From Craspedostauros australis (lineage: Eukaryota; Bacillariophyta; Bacillariophyceae; Mastogloiales; Achnanthaceae): a stretch of DNA of 64,000 bases. Where the stretch lies: positions 372,001 through 436,000 of the forward strand of contig JAMXDE010000031.1 in assembly GCA_026770025.1 (NCBI GenBank), given 5' to 3'. The position numbers and the translations under genes were made by a program. Shown piece after piece: positions 20,201 through 29,368 of the stretch. The notes beneath the pieces are model-generated. The model saw only the letters and a program-made list of their open reading frames with translations, had not been told where the DNA came from and did not search any database. The first letter of the stretch is position 1, and the number at the start of each line of letters is the position of its first letter.

Positions 20201-23035
20201 GGCTTTCTTTGCTCTTGGCTGTAGAGTCTTCGTCAATCCTCTTTGTCGCGATTTGCCGATCGCGCAATCCACACAAGCGTTCAGCTTCCCTGTGACATTC
20301 CATCCGTATCGTCCCGCAGTGCGAGAGATGGTGTAAGTGTCAACATGGCCTAACATTTTATGGATTTTGTTGATGTCGATCGGTTTCTTCGTCGACACCC
20401 CGACGTTGGCTTGATCGTCGTGTGCTGGGGCGGCTATCATGTTCACGCCACTCACAAATCCGCTGTGGGTCGCCATGATGCGATCGAAGCGAATGCGTTG
20501 TCCCTTCTTCTCCAAGGACATGATCACACCTCGGTTGCTGATATCGAAACCGTTTTCGAGAGCCTTGTTGATGCTCAAGAGGTTGACCCATAGCTCAGGC
20601 ACGTACTTCACCGACTTGAGGAGGATGATCGCGGTATCGCCATTCTTCTGCATGACCTTCATCCGCTTGTCCCCCACCTTGGTTGCCCTGAGGTATCGAC
20701 CGCTGCCTACCTTGATGGAATGATTCGCTGTGCGCACGTTGGTCATGCCCTCGTCGTTGTTCGTGAGGTGACAGGAGGCGCCGGAATCTCCCAACCAGGT
20801 GTTGGCCTCGTGGCGGTCGGGTGCGATGGTCGACTTGCGCGTATCAACGTCGTCCAAGTCGCCGATCACCATTGCCATTTCGTGGCCGTTGGCATCGCTG
20901 TATAGTGTTAACTCGCAGTGGGTACGATAATCACGGACGCCGTTGATGCTCGGATGGTGCATCCACATCAGCTGCTCCGATGCGGTGCTGCTCATAGCTC
21001 CGATTAGCGCTTGTTGGATTGGTTGGAGGCGAACGCTTTCCAGCATTCCGTTCATCCGGTATGCGTTGACACAGATGTCGAGTGCGCCTCGCACTCCGAT
21101 TTGGTGCATTAAGTAGTACAGGGAGCGTGGCTCCACCCCCGTCAGTCTGAGGGTTGCGATGTCATGCACTGCGTCGAAGCAGATGAGGGAGAGTTCGGAC
21201 CGGACGTCGTTTGGTGAAAGGACGTTGCTCAACGAGCATCGGGCGGTCTCGAACAACATTCCACTCGTCTCTTCTAGCACCTCTCTGCGGACCATCCTTT
21301 CGCCTTCGTTTCTAGGCACAGCACCTCTTGGCTCGTTGGCGAGTTGGATGAAGAAAGGGATGTTTGGGCAGTCTACGCACCATGCGTAGAGAGGCCCGCG
21401 CTTGAGGCACAACGGACACCATCCGTTGTTCATGTCGCGACGCGATGATTGCTCGATCAAGTCGTCGAGTGCGCTTGGGCGGGATGGGAGACTATAGACC
21501 GGTTCGTTGATGGCGCGGTCGATATTATCGTTGTCGACTCCTGTCATCGCCATCTCCATTACGTCTGCGTCCTCCTCATCTGTCGTTCCCTCGTGGTACT
21601 CTGTGACCACTTCGTCGGGGTCCTCTGTTTCTACGTCAGATGAAAAGAGCTCGTCTTTGATCATCTCCCCATCGTTGATAGGGGGCCCGTAGTATCCGTA
21701 CTCTCGTGGAGAGTGCTTGGCCATATCCTTGGAAGTCCACGCTCTCTCCGCGTTGGATGTTCCGCTCTCGAAGCTGGCGGTTCCGTCGACGTCGATCGTG
21801 ATGAACGCCATGTCGTCCATCATCACGTCATCATCGTGTGAAATCACACGGTCCTGTGTGGTCACATTTCTGTCTTGGTTCGCGAATTCGGTGATTTTGT
21901 TGAGTTTTTCGCTGATCACACTTTCGTCTTCGGTCGCGTCTTCGTTGATGAACACACACATCATTTCATCTGATGCGGTGAGTGCGACGTCGTCAGCTCC
22001 GTCCATCCCGTCGGTAGCGACGTTGGCAGAGTCTGCCTCCTTCATAGCGGCCCTGAGCTTGAAGCACTGCACAATCTTGTGCCCCTTCTTGCCACAGTAG
22101 TTGCATTCCCCGTTGAATTTGGGTTTGCCTCCGCCGTTGCCTTGGCCCTTCGACTTGTTCTTGCTGTTGCCCTTCTTGGCTGCGGAGCGACAGTCGGCCT
22201 TCTTGTGGCCGTAGGCGCCACAGTTGCGACAGTTGCCCTTGAAGCTCCCAATGGCTGCGAGTGCCATCTCCTCCTTGCTGTTGTTGCCGCCACGGTTGGA
22301 GTTGCCTCCTTTGATGTTGCGGCCGTTGTAGGTGGCACTCATGGTCTCGCGGATGTCTTCGATGGTCATGGTCTCTTCCTTTCCGAGGAATCTGAGTTCT
22401 ATGATCTTCACATCCATTTCGTACTCTTTGCCAAGGGCGTTGAGCACGAGCATGTGGTACTGCTGCATATCCATGTTGATACCAGCGTTACCGAGACGAT
22501 TGCGCAGCACTTCCATTTCGGTGAGGAACGTGTCTGGGTTCTCGCCTTTCTTCAATCGCATCCCGTTGAGTTGAGCCAACAACTTTGCCTTCATAGGCGC
22601 GGTTCGTTGCTCGTAGATGCGCTCAAGGGCCTTCCACGCCTTGCGCGGGTCTCCACTCTCAGTGAGACCGCCCTTAGTCCCCACCACAGCCATGAAGGCG
22701 ACATCGCCTTCCGTAGTTTCGTGGTTGATAGCCACGGTCAGTTCTTCGAACGCATACTTAGCCAGCATCTTCTTGTACTCTGCCCTTTCCGCACGGGTCA
22801 GGGAGGATACTTTCTTCGGTTCACTCGCGCCTTCCTCCGTTTTAGGAACAGGAGCCAAGGGGTCTGAGCTGAACGGAGCTGGCTTCACCACTACATCGTC
22901 GTAGTCCATGAGGTAAAAGTCCCCAAGCCCTTTGCGCGTGGCGCGGGTGATGAACTTGATACTCCAGCCTTTCCAACTGGAACGCTTGCCGTCGAAGACG
23001 ACAACGCGATCAGACTTGAAGAGATGGGAGCTCAT
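17267..23035 (-). CDS. Copia gag-pol polyprotein, intact
   Basis: A 1922-aa single-frame polyprotein. The order is: Gag-like region (1-250); two CCHC zinc knuckles (about 268, CRNCGAYGHKKADC, and about 310, CNYCGKKGHKIVQC); a long acidic spacer; aspartic protease (about 748, DSGAS); integrase with its H-C zinc site (CVDC, about 920) and catalytic D (MDTSS, about 950), D (RCDNAGEN, about 1010) and E (QQNGRVERK, about 1050); reverse transcriptase (about 1455-1700) with YVDD near 1595; and RNase H (TDSEFAGD about 1770, SSTEAEY about 1810, RHIDIRHH about 1870). All catalytic residues are present. The spacer of about 430 residues between knuckles and protease is unusually long and contains CPLC...CVDC near residue 540. 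Protease, integrase, RT and RNase H occur in the Ty1/copia order, which excludes Gypsy. The ATG at 23035 lies 82 nt inside the 5' LTR. Confidence 0.96.
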   Translation of the reverse strand: MSSHLFKSDRVVVFDGKRSSWKGWSIKFITRATRKGLGDFYLMDYDDVVVKPAPFSSDPLAPVPKTEEGASEPKKVSSLTRAERAEYKKMLAKYAFEELTVAINHETTEGDVAFMAVVGTKGGLTESGDPRKAWKALERIYEQRTAPMKAKLLAQLNGMRLKKGENPDTFLTEMEVLRNRLGNAGINMDMQQYHMLVLNALGKEYEMDVKIIELRFLGKEETMTIEDIRETMSATYNGRNIKGGNSNRGGNNSKEEMALAAIGSFKGNCRNCGAYGHKKADCRSAAKKGNSKNKSKGQGNGGGKPKFNGECNYCGKKGHKIVQCFKLRAAMKEADSANVATDGMDGADDVALTASDEMMCVFINEDATEDESVISEKLNKITEFANQDRNVTTQDRVISHDDDVMMDDMAFITIDVDGTASFESGTSNAERAWTSKDMAKHSPREYGYYGPPINDGEMIKDELFSSDVETEDPDEVVTEYHEGTTDEEDADVMEMAMTGVDNDNIDRAINEPVYSLPSRPSALDDLIEQSSRRDMNNGWCPLCLKRGPLYAWCVDCPNIPFFIQLANEPRGAVPRNEGERMVRREVLEETSGMLFETARCSLSNVLSPNDVRSELSLICFDAVHDIATLRLTGVEPRSLYYLMHQIGVRGALDICVNAYRMNGMLESVRLQPIQQALIGAMSSTASEQLMWMHHPSINGVRDYRTHCELTLYSDANGHEMAMVIGDLDDVDTRKSTIAPDRHEANTWLGDSGASCHLTNNDEGMTNVRTANHSIKVGSGRYLRATKVGDKRMKVMQKNGDTAIILLKSVKYVPELWVNLLSINKALENGFDISNRGVIMSLEKKGQRIRFDRIMATHSGFVSGVNMIAAPAHDDQANVGVSTKKPIDINKIHKMLGHVDTYTISRTAGRYGWNVTGKLNACVDCAIGKSRQRGLTKTLQPRAKKAGERLFMDTSSVQTYSFGRGKYWLLVIDDYSDYCWSFFVREKSDVGSKMVGLLRWLQANQQVSVKNVRCDNAGENYSTEKQLLNAGFGPTFEYTAAATPQQNGRVERKFAVLYGKVRAMLNQTHLPKSSRSKLWAEAARTATQLENIIGTKTREPACILFNEQIPTYVDGLRTFGEIGMVHIGGRTIKAKLDSRSKPAMFVGYGQSHASGVYRMMNLATTRILITRDVTWMNQSYGQFKGIANADRSVLIDLEDDDSTSEILSPNSRVTWERREDTIKGMETDDVDQSRGARIDVDTKDAAQGQDDLLPTQGDDDSYDDNDDESGRDDEKGPYDQDEVPVATPVRGMPRMLKALAGFNNSPIPMEERDLGSSGESESDEGENETTPTTTTTPLATSGQDFHTNWSTFNRDVAGMMIDTTHGKMRLDDFITASQGLDQRSLEEGYEQANVAMMLDPTTFEECWDHADPEKRTKWREAINKEFNDMTRRGVWEKIKMNQMPKDRRYVKTKWVFKEKRNGVFRARLVACGYSQIAGVDFSAHHAPVIHDATYRVMLTMKMLLHLDSIIIDFETAFLHGELEEEIYMRCPKGMKHEADECLLLKKTIYGLVQSARQWNKKLVDILLKLGFRQSAVDPCLLIRNQEGNLLLIGTYVDDCLCIGEEQELKKLVRDIKAEQFGIKVEEDLEDYLSCKIIFNHDHTNCWVNQPHIIKNITNTFKDDVMKLQRYSTPGTPGQGIQRDSDSPKVDKERHSRYRSGVGMLLYLVKHSRPDIANAVRELTKVLDGPTAVAYKEMLRVMKFVSDTREYGLRVKPDPLENDAWKIVVYTDSEFAGDKDNRISVGGHIVLLQGVPIIWRSKAQRSVTLSSTEAEYVALSEAGKEIRFLTQLMRDIGLEMHRPADVMVDNVGAIFIASNPSTSARTRHIDIRHHFIRELIANREARARFVRSEDNIADGFTKNTKKEIYDRHKGDIIQLRSALD

Positions 23036-23117
23036 GGTCGAAGTAGTGGTGGTGATGTTCGTTGCTGTGTTGGTGGGTGATGGAAACGTTGGATTTCAAT
23101 CGTCACGTTTCGAAACG

Positions 23118-23871
23118 TGTTGGAAATCCGGGGTTAGGTAGTAGATTAATCTGTTATCAATCTGTACCAATTTAGAACTGTGAGAACAAACTCCTTGACT
23201 CTTCAATTCCAATTCAGCAGCAAGTGTAATCTGTAGCAGTTCACCATGATCATGCACATGTCCATGGTTGCTTTCATCTGCTTCATCAACTTGCTCTCAT
23301 GCTCTCCTCTGCAGGTTCATCACGCATCGTCGTGGTGATTTGCATCTTCTACATTCGAGTATCATCTCTCATAGACGCGCAGGTATCTTCAGCATGGGTC
23401 TCAGTCTGATCGATCCCACTTGACTTTGGTTCCTCAGCATTCCTTCTGATCCGATATTGCATACACGCTGGTTATGATGAACGCATGTCACGTCGTCGAT
23501 CGTGCTTTGGAGCGGATAGAGGCATCGCCTCCGTTTCTCTTTCTCAGAGAAGCGATCCCTTGTCCGTCGATGCGCGTCGACATGTCTGATACATATCGAC
23601 AGCTTCGTTCATAGTCTTGGCTCATGTGCGATTACATCCCTAGAGGTCGATCCATAGGTTTGCCCTCATCACAGCGGTGGTTCATGGATAGGTTCCATGG
23701 TGGGACATGACTGATGTTGATGTCATTCATGAACAGAGAGTTGATGGGGGACAGGCTGCAAGGTGGTCCGAGTGTTACCAACAAAGTTGACCTCGTCGAG
23801 TTGTGAAGATATTATTGGGAGGTGCGGCAATCATGGGTATCTTGGTAAAAGCGTACCCCCGATTCCTGACA
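23118..23871 (-). repeat. Copia 5' LTR
   Basis: 754 bp with the same ends as the 3' LTR; carries the element's promoter by family rule. GGTCAT follows at 23872. Confidence 0.95.
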
Positions 23872-24781
23872 GGTCATTCCTGAGCACTATGGCAGTGGGC
23901 GGTGCACATTGATACACAGCTGCAGCGCATGGGTTTCAGGCCCATCATGCATGCTCTATGCCTATACCGTGGCGCTTACAAAGAACACGACATGCTCTTT
24001 CTATGTCAGGTTGATAACTTTGCCATTGCATGCAGCGATGTAGCGGCTTGCTCCACGATCTGCGATGAGCTTGGATTCGTTCCTGTTCATTCCTATGAAA
24101 TGATTCAGCGTTCTCCAACACTTCATTGGTGCGGATCTGATCCAAGCTGCCACACATGTCTCCATCCACAATAGCACACATCTCAAAAAGGTTTTCAAAT
24201 GGCATGAGCAGAAGAAGATGAATGGTGTGCTCACTCCAATGGATGATGGCAATGCGCACATACGCAAGCTGGATGATTCTGAAGCCTTGGATGCATGCGG
24301 CCTCAAGCAGGCACAGGCAGACATTGAATGCTATTGTGAGGCTATTGGCGAACTCATCTGTCCTATGATCACCTGTAGGCCAGCCATCGCTTTTCCCATG
24401 GTGAAACTCTTGCAATTCTTGGCGAGGCTGGCCATAGATCATTTCGCTGTCGCCAAGCAGGCTTCTCGATATCTCTTCCACACTCCCGCTCAAGGCATCG
24501 CGCTGCATTGCACCGACACTGTCCCTGCACTACTGCCCATGCCTGTTCCAGTCAAGCAAACGCCAGTGCATGATGATGTATTTGGCCATCCAGCAGAACA
24601 ACCCAATGTCCTCTAAAGGTATGCTGACAGTGATTGGACCATAGATACTCAGCAACAACAGTCGGTGTCGTCCATCGTTTTCCATCTCGCTGCTGCTGCC
24701 GTCGCATGGAAACCGAGAGTGCAGATCACGGTCGCCATGTCCAGCACAGAGACTGAACCTCTCTGTGCTTCCAATGCTGGT

Positions 24782-25574
24782 TGTCGAGATGTACATGTGA
24801 GTATATGTCGAGATGTACGTGTATATGTGCATCGTTCACCCGCTATTCTCTCATACACACTTGGACGGTACAACTACATTAGTGTCAATAGTATGCTGTG
24901 ATTCGTCAGAATTACAGCGAAAATGGAACACACGAAAAGGAGCAAGATTTCTGGAGGAAATTTGCAATTGACGATTTCTGAGAGAATTAGAATATCGTCC
25001 GTCCATCCATCAATGGTACCAAGAGAATCTCGAGGTACTTCCCAACTAAACCTCAGATGATGATATCATCTGACAGACTGCTGCATCTCCAATGGAATGT
25101 GACATCTGGAGAGCAGAAGGACACCTACTGACGTCGACAGGATGTCATCATGTCACCACGTCAACATCTGTCTCCAAGTCAGAGCAGGAGGCGAAGATCC
25201 GATGACCAAAGAGGATCAGCATCATGGATACAGAAGGTGAACTTCAAATGGCAAGTACTCATGGAGTAGGAGCCAGTACTGAATGAACAGAGTGTCGAAT
25301 GCGGAGTACGCATCGAACACGGAGTATCTTGTAGCACGAGCACACGATGTTGAGAGAGAGAGAATACAAAGAGGAGCGAGAGAGCATCTCGCGTACCGAC
25401 TCATAGTCGGAGACTGAATCTACGAAACAGATTGAAGCGCCGAGAGCATCGGGCAAGAGAACGGGCGTACACCGAGAGCATCGGAGTAGCCAACTAATGA
25501 AATAGCAAACGAACGGCTATCAACCAACACCATCTTCCACGATCGTAGGTTACCGTGAGCGGAACTTGCCAACA
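24782..25574 (+). repeat. Solo LTR D
   Basis: 793 bp, TGTCGAG...TTGCCAACA, flanked by GCTGGT (24776-24781 and 25575-25580). It cuts the RNase H codons of the old copia relic; excision with one GCTGGT rejoins ASNAG to RMALSIR in frame. Its first about 25 bp are duplicated (TGTCGAGATGTAC appears twice). Confidence 0.8.
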
Positions 25575-25920
25575 GCTGGTCGCATGGCATTATCCATTCG
25601 TTGCATCCTTGACAAGCTTGGTGTACTTCAGCGGTGTGGTACGGTGCTGTACGAGAACAACTGAATTGCGCTCATGATGGCCAACGCATGGCAGCCCTCG
25701 CGTCGCACACGCCACGGCGCCATTCAACATTTTACTGTTCAACAGTGGGTGGAAAACAACCACATTGCGTTCGCAGAAACTTGTCTGCTTTGATCGCTGC
25801 CGACATGTGTACCAAACAGACCTCTCTGCCCCTCTTCATGAGGCACTGGGACCACGTCTCTGGAGTGATGTCCCTGTGTGGCCAGCAACATGAAGCGAGC
25901 GGCGGCTGCAACTGATTAGA

Positions 25921-28157
25921 GTAGTTGCATACTTTTGGATCGTTTGGTCGTCCCAGTCCATCAATTGTAGCGGGTGTCACAGTCTGGAAATTGTCCATCT
26001 GTGTGGACAGAGACTTCACGCTTTTACTCCACCTCACACCGAAATCATAATTCTTGTGTTCTCTGCTTTGTACAGGCTCTCACACCATGCACTCATCACA
26101 ATGGATGCAGAATAGCTACTTTGTACCACACATGAGCTTGCTTTGGTTGGAGGAGCACCCATGCACATTTTACATATGTTTTTTGTATGTGCGGTGATGC
26201 TTTGTTTGTGTACTTCATTGGCACTCCATCGGCCAGCAGTTGCATTCCAGCTTTCCACTGTCGCGAAGATCGGAGAGTGATGGGTTCCATCCAGGATTCT
26301 GAGGTTTTGACCTTCTGTAGAAGTAACTATGTCATGGACATACATGACAGGCATTCCAGTTCAATGCATCCTCAGACTGAGATGATGATGGAGAGTGATG
26401 CTGTGATCAACAACATGGTTGATGGTTGTGTTGGACATTTGTGGATAGTCCTGTCCACACTGTTCGACATCAGGTGTTGGATCCAAGCCATGTTGACACC
26501 ATTGTCTCTCCGGCGTTCGCGACTCCCCCACCAAATCCATACAGCTGCAGCAAAGCAAAGTAGGCTGGATGGCCATGATTTAGGGCGGATGGGCGATGCA
26601 GTGGAGTGCGCAAGCACCTCCCATGGTACCTCACAATCGCAGGCGCGCCCTCGACTACTTCACAATTGGCAGGACAGTGTCACCAACCTCATGTGGCACA
26701 CGACACTGATGCAATGGCAGGACCAGACCAAGGTCAAGGCGTCCCAGACTTCCGATGACACGACGCCTGTGCTGCTCCAATATTTTCAGATACTGCGAAC
26801 ATGCCCGCCAACCACCATCCCTGCAGTCCTGCACCCACTTTGGGAGCATCATCCGCACACTGAGCAGACCGCCCAGCTCATTCCATTGGTCCAAGCCATG
26901 CACCAAGGCCTTGGAGGCAATGCATCACCAGCCACGGCAGTGCTTGTGAACTGGAAATGGAACTATAGGCAGATCGCACCCTGAGACGATTCCCCTGGCA
27001 CCACAACATCGCCAGCAAAAAGACCTGCCCAACGGACACAGCCCTCTCTCCCAACACGATCATAATACTGACACATCCGTTCCCACTGCGTGCAGACATG
27101 GAGAATAAACGAGGCAGAATCAAAGCGCCCCCCAGCACATAACTTAACGGTTATAATCAGTGAGGTATATATATGACACCATCATTTTGAACCTCAGAAG
27201 TAGAGCATTGATGAAGCATTGAAGTGACTGTAGTCTTCTGGGTGGTAGTGAGGAAGCTGGGGGAGGGAAATGGTGGAACCCTCCCGCTCATCATCACTTT
27301 GGAGCAAGGGTGTTCAGTTTACATATTGGCTTGCGTCACATCCTACAATAGAGTTCGTCCTCAAAAGAACTTGTCTACATGATTTCTACATGCGTGATAC
27401 GTGTATGATGCAGGTTCACATTCAAAATGAGATGATTGTTCACTTGATTTCGTCGTTGACACTATCAAACATCATTTGATTCTCAGTCCAATCATTTCGG
27501 CTCGCTCTCCTAATGTTTCGTTGCGACGGTCATGAAGCACGCCTGCCAGATGCAACCAATTCGACGCGTCTTTTGGTGGGACAGGAACGGGAACAGAAAC
27601 GGAACCACACGAGCGTCAATTCATTCTGGTGCTATGTACATAGCAGAACATCCGTCTGCACGCATGACCCCCAAACTGTCGATCAGTAGGAAACGCAACG
27701 ATTGGATCAAAATAATTCGAATATTTTCCAGCACGAGTCAAACAGAGAACGCTTGAAAGAAGCACATACAAAGGATGATTCATGTTTAACGTTGATATTC
27801 TCTCGTTGCTCCAAAAAGATCAATCTTGTCTTCTTTGACATCTTCGAAGACCAACAAAAAGGTTTCAAGGCTTCTCGCTACTTAGCGCTAGCGTCTCTCT
27901 TTGGAATCCACCAGAAACCACCAGCTGGCAACTGTGATGCTGTATTTCTCGTCGATCCGAAGCCCCATCAACGAAATCGTGTTCTGACACCATCAGTTCG
28001 TCTTCACTTCGTGCGTGCCTACAAGGAGTCTACCTGAAACCCACAGCAGCCCATAACTTATCTAATATAATGATGATCCACCTCGGACATTTTTTTATAT
28101 ATACTTCACAATACGCTGCATAATATTCTGCAATAACCTGAAAACGCATGTAGACTG
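25921..28157. other. Right arm of E2, no recognisable gene
   Basis: About 2.2 kb. A plus-strand frame of 265 codons (26187-26984) has an ATG but no recognisable domain, and weaker frames occur at 27532-28037. The position directly after the copia RNase H end suggests copia 3' sequence first and original E2 sequence toward the TIR. I cannot draw the border. Confidence 0.4.
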
Positions 28158-28200
28158 CTCCCCCCGCGACTCGTTGGTTTGTGACTGAATGGGCTCATAT

Positions 28201-28943
28201 CCATAATGATTTTGGCCTGGTACTGGCCTACGTGGCTTGTCTCCCCAGGCAAATTGGAGGTGCAATTTGTCTCCACAGGCAAATTGGGGTCCATTTGTCT
28301 CCACAGACAAACTGCGACTCAACGGACTAGCCCAAATACTCTTTACGAGAAGCCGTTTTTTTTCAAACCCTTTTTCGCTGGCCATCTCGACTCACGACAT
28401 GACTCATGTCTTAAATCTATAATAATCGCTGCAGTTGTGGTAATTGAACAAACAATAATCATGATTCGTGCTCCACCCTCCTTGTTGTGTTACACCGTTG
28501 CCAGGATTTTGGTGTTGTTGTCAGGAGCGTGGTGGATGACATCGAAATCAAAAAGTAAAAGATCATTACCGTAGATCCCATGACGTCAGAAAAGCAAGAC
28601 AGGCGCACGGAAAGGAACCCCTGAGACATGACCAATGACGCCGTGCTGCATCGCGAGGTTTTTTTTTTGAAATCGCCAAATAAATGCGTTTGTCGAAGGA
28701 GTCAGAAAAAAAATCAACCCATTTTCGGGTTTCGGAGCGAAATCCGTTTTTTTTCTGCAACACGGGACATCGTGGAGGAACATGGGACTTAAGTAGTACA
28801 TTGACATTTTCGGCGACCTTCCGTTTGTCTCCACAGGCAAATGGGGGTCGATTTGTCTGTGGAGGCAAATTGAGACTTCAATTTGTCTGTGGAGACAAGC
28901 TACGTAGAGTTTGTCTCCACAGACATGAAAACCCTCATTATGG
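28201..28943. mobile_element. E4: 743-bp MITE-like TIR element with subterminal repeats
   Basis: Ends are inverted CCATAATGA / TCATTATGG, flanked by ATAT on both sides, with a second inverted block (ACGT-GCTTGTCTCC) about 35-45 bp further in. It has no coding capacity. Seven copies of a word close to TTTGTCTCCACAGGCAAA lie in both orientations near the ends (28236-28312 on the left, 28823-28925 on the right). Short length, TIRs and lack of genes fit a miniature inverted-repeat element moved in trans. Confidence 0.7.
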
Positions 28944-28947
28944 ATAT

Positions 28948-29072
28948 CCACGGAGAATTTTTTTTGCGTCAGGGTGCAAAAAGGGCCATTTTTTGCATCC
29001 TGACGCAAGTCACCCGGAGATTCCCAATTTGTTGCGTCAGGATGCAAAAATAAACTTAACGTGGAGATTTAA
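28948..29072 (+). repeat. E3 left TIR with three subterminal palindromes
   Basis: CCACGGAGAATTTT at the tip; TTGCGTCAGG(G/A)TGCAA at 28964-28979 and 29032-29047, inverted at 28993-29008; inner end GTGGAGATTTAA. Confidence 0.8.
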
Positions 29073-29368
29073 GACGGTGCGATTTCCGCATCGACTGGTT
29101 CGATTACTTCCCGTTTTTTCCCTTGTGTGTTCTGATCTGTTGCTGTTGTAATTTCATGCTGTCTCTCGCGTCGTCTCCTTTTCTCCTCCTTTCGACAACA
29201 ACTACAACATTGTTGTTGCACAACGCACCTGTCCGCATTGATGCTCCTGCCAACACCTCTTCCCAGTCTCCATCGGTCCTCCTTCGAATCAGGACATTCC
29301 CACCAACTTCATTTCGACATCAGACTATCTGCTCCTGCTCTTGCCTTCTCCGCAACCAACTCTCAACC

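Larger units (their letters stand above)
16428..23871 (-). mobile_element. Complete, young Ty1/copia retrotransposon
   Basis: A 7444-bp element in minus orientation with two 754-bp LTRs, a single uninterrupted gag-pol frame and a purine tract beside the 3' LTR. GGTCAT flanks it directly at 16422-16427 and 23872-23877. I count two differences between the LTRs (the CCGTAGCAG/CTGTAGCAG site and the ACAGCAGTGG/ACAGCGGTGG site), about 99.7% identity, so insertion was recent and the copy may be autonomous. It interrupts the RT region of an older copia relic. The base beside the 5' LTR is not the usual TGG of a primer-binding site. Confidence 0.95.
14965..25920 (+). pseudogene. Old copia pol relic, split by three later insertions
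   Basis: Remains of a plus-strand copia polyprotein survive in four pieces. About 14965-15360 is the weakly recognisable region before reverse transcriptase (RT). 16167-16427 is RT with IYGADIHNAFSEAPC and FAEWW. 23872-24781 is RT with LCQVDNFAIACSD in place of the YVDD core, then GELICPMITCRPAIAF and YADSDW. 25575-25920 is the RNase H end with YENN and a frameshifted DMCTK. The gaps are solo LTR C, the complete copia element and solo LTR D. Joining the pieces after removing each insert and one target duplication keeps the frame at all three junctions, apart from scattered stops, for example a TGA just after 23877. This is direct evidence for their order of arrival. Confidence 0.8.
13389..28196. 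mobile_element. E2: TIR element swollen by retrotransposon insertions
   Basis: The two ends (13389-13427 and 28158-28196) are inverted copies identical over 39 bp, beginning GAGCCCATTCAGTC and ending in a run of G, with ATAT on both outer sides. The 14.8-kb interior is mostly copia retrotransposon: a minus-strand remnant, a plus-strand relic, two solo LTRs and one complete young element. No transposase belonging to E2 itself can be read, so its class is unknown. Confidence 0.65.

Noticed and set aside
26187-26984. 265-codon plus-strand gene
   Set aside because: It sits in degenerate DNA right after a broken copia RNase H, shows no domain, and overlapping minus frames are equally open. I left it as a possible retrotransposon remnant.
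28964-29047. CRISPR-like array of 16-bp repeats
   Set aside because: The words alternate in orientation, are few and unequally spaced, and also occur at the opposite end of E3. They are subterminal transposon repeats in a eukaryote.
29080-29110. tRNA-like B-box (GGTTCGATT)
   Set aside because: No acceptor stem, D arm or anticodon arm can be drawn around it; it lies in the E3 leader.
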